Assembly (NCBI GenBank): GCA_964036045.1
Contig: OZ038378.1
Location: 186,905,128-186,969,127, forward strand
Direction of reading: 5' to 3'
Length of the DNA stretch: 64,000 bases
Source: Eutreptiella sp. 'Long Island Sound 2002'
Taxonomy: Eukaryota > Euglenozoa > Euglenophyceae > Eutreptiales > Eutreptiaceae
Below are positions 44,875 through 53,930 of this stretch, in pieces; positions within the stretch are counted from its first letter, which is position 1, and the number at the start of each line of letters is the position of its first letter. The translations under genes were made by a program, and so were the position numbers. The notes under the pieces were generated by a model that searched no databases, was not told the origin of the DNA, and saw only the letters and a list, made by a program, of their open reading frames with translations.

Positions 44875-46107
44875 ATGCCACGCCGACAGGGGGATTGGCC
44901 GGGACACACCAGGGCCCGCCGCAAAGCGCAGGAGGCGGCCGTCCGGGGCCTGGTGGCGGACGCGGTGGCAGAGGTACACGGGGCGCACGCTGCCGCACGG
45001 TGTGACCTGACGGGCAGTGCGAGGGCTTTCTTCAAAGAGACCACCCTCCCGGCCGTCCGCGCCCTGAACGGAGCGGCGGCCCCTACGCTGCTCCCGGCAA
45101 TGCACCGGATCGTGAACGCCGTCCAGCCGGGGCTCATCAGCCCGGAGGCGGCCCTCTACGGGCACTGGATGGAGTGGCGCGAGTCCAACCAGTCAGGCCG
45201 GCCCCTGTCCATGGGGGACACCTTGCGGCTGACGGAAGCAGGGTCTGCCATGTCCCTCCGCAGCAGCGCCCCAGCCCTGCTGCACGCCCTCAGGACGCGC
45301 TACCCCGGGGACGCGGCCCCGTACCTGAACCAGGCGCGGGCCACGTACCCGGGGGGAGTGTCCGAGCTGGATGCGGCGCTCCACCTTCTGCACCCACCGG
45401 ACGAGGACCTGGAGGTGGGCGAGATCACAGTGTTCGTGGAAGGCGCGGACGAGGCGTCCGCCCGCTCCCGGCCGACCAACCCAGTGTACGACGGCACCAG
45501 GCCTACCCTCCCGTACGCCATCGTATGGGAGGCGTTCCCCAGGGAGCCCACTTGGTGCCCCGCCCTCCCGCCGGCGACGCACGCGCCCTGCGGCTGGGCT
45601 AACCACGACCTGCCCCCCCCCCTCTCCAGAACCAGGGGTGCCCACCACAGGGCGCAGGTCCTCTGGCAAGAGTGCCCTGGCACCCCCCTGCTCCTCCTCG
45701 TCGTCGCGACCCGCGGGGACCCGGGGCGGGTCCTGGGGATCACCCCCACCCACCTCTATGGGGCAGCACCCGTACCCCGCCCCCCCCTCCCGGCGCCCGC
45801 GGCGCGGGACGGAGTACACACCTTCCTGCGAACACAGGAGGTCACCGCCGTTACGGGGGTCCACCTGGTGCGGCTCCCCCCGACACCACTCGACGACCCC
45901 CGGGGGCCCAGGGCCCTGGGCCCCGCCCCAGACTGGGAGCTATGGCGCGACGCGTGGGCCGCGTGGATCCCCCGCCTCCCCTCCCAATGCCGGTGGATGG
46001 CCGCCGGCCCCCGGCCGTGCGGGGCTGACGACACAGCCGGTCCCCCTGCCCCTCCCCCCCTCCCCCCCGCGGAGCACCACACGGCACTGCCCACGGCACG
46101 GCACTGA
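44875..46107 (+). CDS. LINE downstream ORF, unknown function
   Basis: 410 codons from ATG 44875, 40 bases after the previous stop and in the same frame. The N terminus is basic (PRRQGDWPGHTRARRKAQEA), the middle has alternating hydrophobic pattern (SELDAALHLLHPPDEDLEVG, EITVFVEG), and the end is Pro-rich. No family recognised. Its TGA (46105-46107) overlaps the next ATG as TGATG, a stop-restart arrangement. It lies inside the target-site duplication limits, so it belongs to the element or was carried by it. Confidence 0.6.
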   Translation: MPRRQGDWPGHTRARRKAQEAAVRGLVADAVAEVHGAHAAARCDLTGSARAFFKETTLPAVRALNGAAAPTLLPAMHRIVNAVQPGLISPEAALYGHWMEWRESNQSGRPLSMGDTLRLTEAGSAMSLRSSAPALLHALRTRYPGDAAPYLNQARATYPGGVSELDAALHLLHPPDEDLEVGEITVFVEGADEASARSRPTNPVYDGTRPTLPYAIVWEAFPREPTWCPALPPATHAPCGWANHDLPPPLSRTRGAHHRAQVLWQECPGTPLLLLVVATRGDPGRVLGITPTHLYGAAPVPRPPLPAPAARDGVHTFLRTQEVTAVTGVHLVRLPPTPLDDPRGPRALGPAPDWELWRDAWAAWIPRLPSQCRWMAAGPRPCGADDTAGPPAPPPLPPAEHHTALPTARH

Positions 46108-48099
46108 TGCACCAGGAGGTAGTGGGAAGGGCGCGCCTGCCACCACGCATGCCTACCAGGATAACAGTGATGGCAGACTCCGATGGCTCCCCCCAGCGGG
46201 ACGACCGCCACCACCGCCGGTCCCCCTCTCGCTCCCCCGCCTCCCCGGAGTGGACGGGGGAGACCCTCGCGGAGCGCGAGGAGCGGAGGCTGGCGGAGGC
46301 GGCGGTGCTGGTCGGGCTGCCGCCGCCGGCCCAGGAGCCTGAGCCAGCCGAGGTGACCGCCCCCGCCGCCCAAGCAGCAAGCCCCGCCGCCCCGCCCCGG
46401 GGGGGGGGGGGCAGACGCGCAGGAGGCGGAGACCGCAGCCCCAGCGAGCCACGCCGCGGCCTCAACCGCGGCCCCCGGCACGCCGCCGACACGGGGGGTA
46501 GCCCCGGCGCAGGAACCGGGCGCATCGCTGAGGGCTGCCGCAGCCGAAGAGGAGAGCGAGAAGGGCGCGCGAGGGGTGGCGACGGCAACCCCGGCAGGCC
46601 GCGCCACCGCCTCGGCCGACCACGCCGCGACCCCCAGCACGCCGCGAAAACGGGGGACGGACCCCGCACGGGCCACAGGCGCCTCGCCAGCGGCCGCCAC
46701 AGCAGCGAAGGAGAGCGAGGAGGGCGCGCGAGGGGTTGCGGCCGCGACCCCGGCGGGCCGCGCCACCGCCTCGGCCGGCCACGCCGCGACCCCCAGCACG
46801 CCGCGAAAGCGGGGGACGGACCCCGCACGGGCCACGGGCACCTCGCCGGCGGCCGCCACAGCAGCAAAGGAGAGCGAGGAGGGCGCGCGAGGAGTTGCGA
46901 CCGCGGCCCCGGCGGGCCGCGCCACCGCCTTGGCCGGCCACGCCGCGACCCCCAGCGCGCCGCGCAAGCGAGGGAAGAACCCCGCACGGGCCACGGGCGC
47001 CTCGCCAGCGGCCGCCGCAGCAGCAGCAGTGGGCAGGGAGAGGGCGAAGTACCGCGCCCACGCCAACCCCACCCACACCCACACCAGCCCCCCCAAGCGG
47101 TTCCCCCCCAAGCCCTTCCCCCCGGGGCGGGCGCGGCACGTCCGCCCCCCGGCGCCCGAGCGCTCGCCGCCAGGCGTCACGCTGCCGCAGCTACAAAGAC
47201 AGCGGGACGCCCGGCGCGTGATCCAGGAAGGAGGGGAGGGCGCGCAGGCAGAGCTGCGTGCCAGCCACGGGAGCGCGGAGCGGGGGGCAGGAGGCGACAG
47301 GGGAAGTGCCCAGGAGCGCGCACAAGGAGCGGGCCAGGGCACGCGCCGCAGGGAGCAAGGGCGCAGCAGCGGGGGGGAGCAGAGCGCAGGCAGCGGACGG
47401 CGCGACTCGGGGCAGGGGGCCGGGAAGGGACCAGGGCACGGGAAGGGCGCGCAGGGGCACGGGCAGGGAGCCCAGGTGCAGGGGGCAGGGAGAGGGGCGG
47501 TGGGTGAGCGGGCGGGCCAGGGCGTGGGGGACGGGGGGCGGAACCCGCGGCACGGGCAGGGGGCTGGAAAGGGACCCAAGGGCAAGGGCAGGGGCGCCGC
47601 GGGCCCCAAGGGACAGGCGGGACGGGGCATGGGAGCCCAGAAGGGAGGGCGGGACGAAGTGAGGGGGGCAGGGAGCGGGGGACCCCCGCAGCCGGACGTG
47701 CAGCCTGTGAGGTGCATCCCCCCCGGCATCCAACAGATGCCGGCGCACCACACCCACCACCACCACCACCACCACCACCACCACCAGCTCGACAACATCG
47801 ACCCTGACGCCGGTGAGCTCGTCCCCCCCCAACCCCCACGACCCCGGCACCAGCCAGCCCCCCCCGCGCCGAGGGCGGAGCCGGCGCAGATGGCCTCGGG
47901 AGAGGGGGGCGGGGCGCGACATCGGCGCCGCAGGCACAGGGGCAGTGAGGGGAGCCGTCGCGGGGGGCAGAGGGGGGCTGGCCATGGGACCGGGACTCGG
48001 GCGCGGTCCCGGACCCTCTGGGAGAAGAGGCCCTCCCCCTGGTGGGGGAGCTGTACGGGTGGTTGTGCTGGGCCAACCAGGGGACCACCAGGGGGTTGA
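46107..48099 (+). CDS. LINE terminal ORF with 53-residue repeats, basic low-complexity
   Basis: Starts at ATG 46107 (TGATG overlap). The N part (RSPSRSPASPEWTGETLAER) leads to a G12 run near 46400, where the frame moves by one base into an Ala/Thr/Lys-rich frame with three to four 159-bp repeats (AGRATASADHAATPSTPRKR, KESEEGARGV). A Gly/Gln/Arg-rich stretch, a poly-His run and an Arg-rich end follow. It looks like a disordered nucleic-acid-binding protein. Exact frame use in the last 600 bp is uncertain. Confidence 0.5.
46480..47030 (+). repeat. 159-bp tandem repeat inside the terminal LINE ORF
   Basis: CCCCGGC steps at about 46589, 46748 and 46907 show a 159-base (53-codon) period, in phase with the reading frame; a fourth copy is partial. 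Confidence 0.85.
47750..47786 (+). repeat. (CAC)n microsatellite encoding poly-His
   Basis: Eleven or more CAC/ACC triplets in a row, read as His in the terminal LINE ORF. Confidence 0.85.
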
Positions 48100-48407
48100 G
48101 GAACCGGTCTTTCGATGCTGTGCTCCTCCGGAGAGACGGAGGAAACCGAGAGGTACCCCCGGGGGGGGGGGCAGCCCCAGAGGACCATGAGAGGGTCCTC
48201 AGGTCAGTGATCCGGACGGCGTGGCCCGACAGGGAGCGGACATGGCCGGCCTTCCTCGAAGGGGGAGCGGTGCTCCGCATCACGGATGCGGACGCCAACA
48301 ACTGGCTCCCCCGGGCTTTGCGCAGCGCCCTCGCCCACTGGCGCTACCGCCGGCGCAACTCGCCGCCGCCACAGCCCCAGCCCCCACACAAGCGGCGGCG
48401 CAGGTGA
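48042..48407 (+). CDS. LINE terminal ORF, C-terminal part
   Basis: 121 codons with a balanced, folded-looking sequence (GELYGWLCWANQGTTRGLRN, RSFDAVLLRRDGG, RITDADANNWLPRALRSALA) ending in a basic tail (KRRRR) and TGA. It is in a different frame from the preceding low-complexity ORF and probably joins it by a one-base shift in the G/C-rich stretch before 48040. Function unknown. Confidence 0.5.
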   Translation: MGELYGWLCWANQGTTRGLRNRSFDAVLLRRDGGNREVPPGGGAAPEDHERVLRSVIRTAWPDRERTWPAFLEGGAVLRITDADANNWLPRALRSALAHWRYRRRNSPPPQPQPPHKRRRR

Positions 48408-49726
48408 TGGCCCAGACGGCGGATGCGAGAGGGTGGGGGGAGGAGCTGGGCCCCCCGACCCACGCCCCCCCGACGGTACGGCACGATGCATGAGAGCGTG
48501 CCACCCCCCGCCGGAGGGAGGGCGGAGACAACGAGCGTGGGGGGGAACCTGCTGCCCCGCAGCCCGCTAACCGCTGACCGCTAACCCTCACGGCCGCCCC
48601 CGGCCGGCCAGCGCCGCGCGACGACGGCCGGGCGGATTAGGGGCCCCAGCAAGGGCCTGCACGAGGGTCCGGCTCTAGGTAGAGGGGGGCGGGGGAAGGG
48701 CGCGACCCCCCAGCCGATGGCTGGCCCCCGGGGCCGGGACTGCCATGCCGCCCCCCCCCCCGGCCATCAGGAGGCGTCGCCAGGGGACCAGAGGGCCCCC
48801 CCCACTCCCTCCCCCCCCTCCCACTCAGACCCGACAGCGGGCGGGGGGGCGCCCCCCCCCCCGCACCCCCCCAAGCTGGGGCGCCAAAGGCACGGCCCTC
48901 CGCCCCCCCGGAGCCGAGGGGACGCCCCCCCCCCCCCAGAAGGGACGGCGACGCGGTGAGGGGAGCTGCGGCTGGACCTGCTCCCGTGAGCCCACGCTAG
49001 CGTGCCGGAGCAACGCGCACAACAGAACAGTACGGAGGCCGCGCCCCACATGACCCTCCCGTGACCACAGCCCACTCAGGGAGGGCGAAGGGGGGGTTCA
49101 GGTCTGCAGGGGCCCCCGGGGGAGCGGTTCACGGGCCGCCCCTAACCTCCCCCAATCCGGGGCGGCAATTCGACCCCGGCCTCACGCGCACGCCAGAAGG
49201 GAGCGCGCCGACAACATGAGGGGGGCCATGACTGAGTACCGCAGGCCGCCGCCCAGAAGGGGAGCAGGGAGGCCGCGGCGCGACAACCCCCCCCCCGCCC
49301 CCCCACCGGCCTGCAAGCCGCGGGGGCCCCGGCCCCCACCCCCCAAGGCAGGGGGGATGGTCCCCCCCCGGCCCGAGAGAGGAGCCGGAGCGCGACCCGC
49401 CCCCCCGCCCGAGCCGCCGGCTCCCACGGGGGCCGCGAAGAACAAGCGAGCTCGCGCCAACGCGCCAGGAAGCCGCACAGATCGCACCCAGAGAAGCCTG
49501 GTGAGCACCAACTGGAGTGATATGGGGGGCCACGCCCCCCATGGACAGCACAACGCCAGTGACACGCGCTTTGTTGCCTGCCCAGGGACGGCAGAGGGAC
49601 GGAATGAGGCAGAGCGCCCCCCCGCCCTACAGGCCCCCCCCCGGCCGCACAAACGGGGGGTACGGCGCAGCCCCCCCCCCCCCCCCCCCCAGCCCGCCCG
49701 CCGGCAAACGAACGCCACGGACCCGC

Positions 49727-49945
49727 CCCGCGGCGCGCAGCCCCCACAGGGCGTCCCGGCAGAGGGGACAGACAAGGGCCCCCACACCCGCACGCCCGCG
49801 CCCACAACCCGTGAATCGCGGATCCTGACAGCCCGCCAAGTGGGCGGGCAATCGGGGGAGGGGGAGCGCCTGACCCCAGACGCCCCTCGCAACAGTAGAA
49901 GGCACCCCCCCCGAGGACGCCCTACCGCCACCCCGACCATTCCAA
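49727..49945 (+). repeat. Copy of the 5' promoter monomer inside the 3' region
   Basis: The stretch from CGGCGCGCAGCCCCCACAGG through GGGCGGGCAATCGGGGGAGG and GCGCCTGACCCCAGACGCCC to CCCCCCGAGGACGCCCTACC aligns in order with a unit of the 30827-34377 array, same strand, diverged by roughly a fifth by eye. Confidence 0.8.
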
Positions 49946-50716
49946 GCCAAGTAGGGGGGAACCGGGACCGGACCGCCCACCCCCAAGCACGCCCGACAGA
50001 GCAAGGGACCGGGGCAGGACACGCGGAGGGGCACAGACCACGTGGAACGGCCCTACCAGCGCCCAGTGCCGGGGCCACCCGAGGTGCGCACGCCACACCA
50101 CCCAGGAAGGGGAGGAGCGGACGCTGCGGGAGCGCGAGCGCACACACACGAAATGGACACGCGGGGACTACCAGAAGGGCAACCGGACCGAGCACGCGGA
50201 ACGCACAGACCGGGTGGAATGGCGTACCAGCGAGCGAGGGTAAGGGACACCCGGACGGGACGGCCCGCCACACGCAGCGCGGAACACGCGGGGCGGGGAG
50301 GGGGAAACGAGAGAGACACAACACCAGGTACCGGCCCGAACCCCCGGAACCGGCCGCGAGCGCCACGCACACACAGACGGGGCACTGCACCCGCCAAGGC
50401 AGTACTGGCGCACAGCGCCACGCCCCAACCCCTAGGCTAGGCAGCCTCCGCGCCAGCCCAAGGGGGTCCCACTGGCGACAAGCCAGTAGCACGGGCCCGG
50501 CGGCGCCGGCGCCCTGGGCGACCACGCATTAGGGGTGCAACGCAGTGGGTAAGCGCCCGCAGCCACGGCTGCGAATTGATGCACTGACCGGGGAGTGGCG
50601 AAACGGGGAAGCCGGGGAAGGACGGGGCTCCGAGCTCTGTGAACCCGGGGGACTCCGCCACCAGGCAGGAGGTGCGTCTTGGAGGGCCCCCCACTAGGAC
50701 CTGGTGGGGAGGATAT

Positions 50717-50735
50717 CACCTGGCCCGACCAGGTG
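50717..50735 (+). other. Hairpin near the LINE 3' end
   Basis: CACCTGG-CCCGA-CCAGGTG forms a perfect 7-bp stem with a 5-base loop, about 60 bases before the tail. 3' stem-loops are recognised by the RT of several LINE families. Confidence 0.6.
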
Positions 50736-50767
50736 GCCCCCCGGGGCCGAAAGGCGTCTAGTACCCG

Positions 50768-50794
50768 CAAAATCAAACCTCAAACCTCAAACCT
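50768..50794 (+). repeat. (CAAACCT)3 3' tail of the LINE
   Basis: CGCAAAAT then CAAACCT three times, ending directly at the right target-site copy. A short heptamer tail in place of poly(A). Confidence 0.85.
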
Positions 50795-50810
50795 ATTTTT
50801 GCTATATTGC
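50795..50810. repeat. Target-site duplication, right copy
   Basis: Same 16 bases as 30811-30826. Followed by CCCAGAGGCT, which continues the coding frame interrupted at 30826. Confidence 0.93.
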
Positions 50811-51393
50811 CCCAGAGGCTTAGGCCTAATGTTTGTCCTGTCCTGCCTGTGAAGGGGGTGGATGATATATGTCTTGTTTTGTACGCAATTCCGTCTAAGG
50901 ATGGCCGCCGATTTTTCACGGCTGTTATGTCGAAGAAAAAAAAAAGATAAAGAAAAAGAAGTGTAATCAGTGCAAGCAGTGAAAAAAGATGGGGTGCCAA
51001 GAGGTACCATCCCGGTTGTGCTAACGCGCAATTTGGCTGTGGGGAACACTTATACGATAATAATTTATGTCCAAGGTGGCAAGTTAGAAGGAAGTGAAAT
51101 CAGTGAAAAAAGTTCTGGAAAAAGGTGAAATCAGTTTTGTGACGAAGGGTCAGCTTAAGGATGACGGTGCTGTTTTGAAGGAGATGTGTGGGGGAGCTGA
51201 AAATGATGCTCAGGGCCATGGTTGTGTCGCCATCCGATTCCTGAGTGCGTGCAAAGCAGGTGCCACAGACCGGGCGACTGGACGGCCAACAGTGACCCCC
51301 GTGGAAATGGGTGTTTCCCCCCTTTTGATCATCAAAACTGACCAAAACCCCCCTCCACACCAGGTTTTCTCCTACTGGTTTTGGGGCCGATAA
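50795..51393 (+). pseudogene. Old RT element, right part
   Basis: With the LINE and one duplication copy removed, the frame reading WRSLMTAIIFAIL continues as PQRLRPNVCPVLPV and then YAIPSKDGRRFF, to a stop after a poly-Lys run near 50948. Further on, an ORF (51094-51393) reads FVTKGQLKDDGAVLKEMCGG and HGCVAIRFLSACKAG and may be more of the same element. Position after an RT thumb suggests the RNase H region, but no catalytic motif is certain. Confidence 0.6.
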
Positions 51394-52031
51394 GTAGCAA
51401 TTCGTGGTGCAGAGGTAGTGTTCCGTCACCGTGCGGGAGTGCGCTGCAGACAAACATCGGTTTCCACCACTCCATTTTCACTGTCAGAATTCTGACAGTG
51501 CCCCTTTTGTTCGCATCCCCAGTTGGGCCGCCTAAGGGCGTGGCATCCCCCCCCCTCTACCCTCCCCTGAAGCATACGGTCTCAGTCCAGCTTACTTGGC
51601 CAAAGAGGGCCAGCACATGCAAGGTGACTCGGGGGAAAGACAGTAACATTAGGGTGCCTTTCTCTGTTTGTAGCATAGAAACACTGACGTGTTGACAAAG
51701 CAAGGCCAACAGGCGCATTGATTTGTATGGTAGCACATTTGTATCATACCAATGATCTCATGGAACTGCCGAACATTGCTGCATATGCATACCGGGATGT
51801 GCATGTGTAGAGCGCTTTGAGACCTGCTTGTGCCTCCCCCCGAAATTCTAGCCCTTCCAAAAAAAACACCCTCAAATTATTCCTTGGGTGGTAGATGACA
51901 ACAACTATGGTCAGGCATGAGACGAATAACGAAGAAGTTGCTCTACTGTCCGCAGGCAGACGACTCTTTGATATGTTCTGTCTGGCCCGCTCCCGTGCTT
52001 TTTCTTTTTGCAGAAATCAGTTTGACGATCA
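51394..52031. other. Intergenic stretch upstream of the EGF/TSP gene, with a 22-bp palindrome
   Basis: No convincing gene. Bases 51479-51500 are a perfect 22-bp palindrome centred on GAATTC (arms CACTGTCAGAA). The promoter of the downstream gene would lie here, but no clear TATA or initiator could be fixed. Confidence 0.6.
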
Positions 52032-53930
52032 ATGTGGCAGGGGCTGTTTTTCATCCTTCTGCTGGCATTCGCAACCGGTGACAGTGGCGTGGCAAACGCA
52101 GGCGTCGAATGTTGGGAGGCTTGTGACAAGATTTCTGGCGCATGCACCTCCTGTGGATCAAGCAAGTGCTGCCGCAGGGGATGACAATCGAATCGGTGCC
52201 TGCCGGACGAAGGAGGCCTTAACAACCACGTATGCATTGCCGATGAAAGCGAATGCCTCACCGACAACGGAGGCTGTACCCAGATCTGCACCAATACCAT
52301 GGGATCCCATGTATGTTCCTGCAAGTTTGGATATAAGCTGATTGCGAATGGCGCTAGCTGTGATGATATTGATGAGGGTGCCCTCGGGACGCACAACTGT
52401 CCTGCCAAGGCTATATGCAGCAACATTGAGGGAGCTTTTGTTTGCCTATGTAATGCTGGTTACAGTCCCTTGGTCGATTGTGTAGGAACTGAGTGGAGTA
52501 TATGGGGCCACTGTTCTGCGGAGTGTGGCGGGGGATTACGGATGCGGACTAGAACATTTGTGAAGCAGCGTCCAGATGCCGTCTGTGGGGACAGTGTGGA
52601 GGCGGAGACATGCAACTCACAGAATTGCACTGTGCACTGCTTGGTGTCCGAATGGACACAGTGGACAGTGTGTTCTCAAACGTGTGCGGGAGGAAGCAGA
52701 AGCCGTCTACAGAGTTTCCATCGGCTGCCACGGAATGGGGGAAGATCTTGTGGGGACCCTACACAGACAGAGGACTGCTCTACAGAAGCCTGCCCGTCAG
52801 AGTCTCCATCACCATCGCCCTCTTCATCACCCTCTGAATCGCCCTCTCCATATCTTTCGCCATCGAGTTCGCCATCACCCTCTGGATTGCCCTCTGCATC
52901 TCGTTCGCCATCTGGTTCGCCATCTCCGTCGGTGTCCACATCACAATCTGGATCGCCATCACCCTCTGACTCGCCCTCTCCACCATCGCCGATCCCTTCA
53001 GCCTCACCCCCACCACCGGAATCCCCTTCAGCCTCACAATCGCCATCACCGCAGGAATCACCATCGCCATCGCCTTCAATTTCTCCTTCCCCTCCACCTT
53101 TGTGCGTCCTTCGTTCGGGAACCTTGAGCAGTAACCCTGCGTGTAACTATCGCGGTGGTTCTGAGCAGCTGGTAGCTGGTACAAGGGTTGCTGGATTTGC
53201 GTCAGAATTCAGGTGCTCTGCAGAAGCGCTTGCAGCAAGTGTGCTGTCATGTGACCGTTATTCACTGGGTGGCATAAATTCGCAACCCAGCGATCCGGGG
53301 GTGTTTTTGTGTGCGGACAACTGGGCCTTCTTCTATACTTCCACGGACTGCGAAGAATGAGGGGAAAACAACTATCCCGTGACCCAGTGTCGCAGTTCCA
53401 GATGCAACCTGCCCCCAGCGTACTATTTGGAAAACATAATCGGCCACGGTGACCAGCAAAGAACCACCGACCTGTTTCAAATGTACTGCGCTCAGTCTGA
53501 GGGCAGGAAACACGAAGGTTCTTGGTGCTCTCTCTCATATATGGCTAATTTGAGAGACACCAACACGGCACATGAGGGGATAGGCTGTAGTCCGGGGTAC
53601 CACGGCACGCCTAATTTGACACCTGATCTTGACTGCGACTGGAGCTTCGACTACGACCCACACACTCTCCAACCAAAACCCTATACCACCCAAAGACCGT
53701 TTTTTACTGGGATTGAAGGATGCACACCCAATCGATGCATTCTTCCAGCAGGATACGTCAGTCCCAACCCCGACTGTAACTCTGATGGCTGCACGGTGCA
53801 AGAGTTAGAAGATGCTGGTGCCTTGCAATGTATGCCCGGTTGGGCAACGGCAACGGGAAATCCGAGCATTGAAGACAAGTGTTATGAAGATGGCGGTGTT
53901 TTCAGTGTTCAGTGTCAAGGAAATGAAAGG
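52032..53930 (+). CDS. Secreted/membrane Cys-rich, EGF, thrombospondin-1, Ser-Pro protein, N-terminal part
   Basis: ATG 52032 gives a signal peptide (MWQGLFFILLLAFATGDSG) and a Cys-rich module (CWEACDKISG..SSKCCRRG). A TGA at 52182 follows where related modules usually have Trp. The same frame continues to an EGF domain (ECLTDNGGCTQICTN), a second EGF-like domain (THNCPAKAICSN), two thrombospondin type 1 repeats (TEWSIWGHCSAECGGG; SEWTQWTVCSQTCAGG) and a Ser-Pro-rich linker. A unique Cys-containing domain runs to TGA at 53358. Beyond it the same frame is again open (GENNYPVTQCRSSRC, RCILPAGYVSPNPDCNS) until about 53930, where the frame must move by one base. Likely an extracellular matrix or surface protein. 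Missed introns, decay or sequence errors could explain the breaks. Confidence 0.75.

Larger units (their letters stand above)
30827..50794 (+). mobile_element. Giant (about 20 kb) APE-type non-LTR retrotransposon
   Basis: Bounded by a perfect 16-bp target-site duplication. In order it contains a 5' tandem-monomer array, multiple ORFs with zinc fingers, a protease candidate, APE endonuclease, reverse transcriptase with YIDD, RNase H, CCHC knuckle and further unknown ORFs, then a 3' region with a hairpin and a (CAAACCT)3 tail. It has no LTRs. Base composition is much more GC-rich than both flanks. Several ORF breaks occur, some at homopolymers, so this copy may be dead or may carry sequence errors. 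The combination of APE, RT and RNase H with a protease candidate recalls Dualen/RandI-type elements of green algae, from memory. Its 20-kb size is exceptional for a LINE. Confidence 0.9.
48408..50794. other. 3' region of the giant LINE
   Basis: GC-rich, with many C and G runs. Long open frames (for example 49216-50532) are Pro/Arg-rich without motifs and are best seen as composition effects. It holds a monomer-like repeat (49727-49945), a 3' hairpin and the terminal heptamer tail. Confidence 0.6.

Noticed and set aside
45756-48188. 810-codon minus-strand open frame
   Set aside because: Pro/Ala/Arg-rich composition artefact in GC-rich DNA opposite LINE ORFs that are supported by order and repeats.
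49216-50532. 438-codon Pro/Arg-rich ORF in the LINE 3' region
   Set aside because: It reads through a diverged promoter-monomer copy and C/G runs; no motif, and the opposite strand is equally open.
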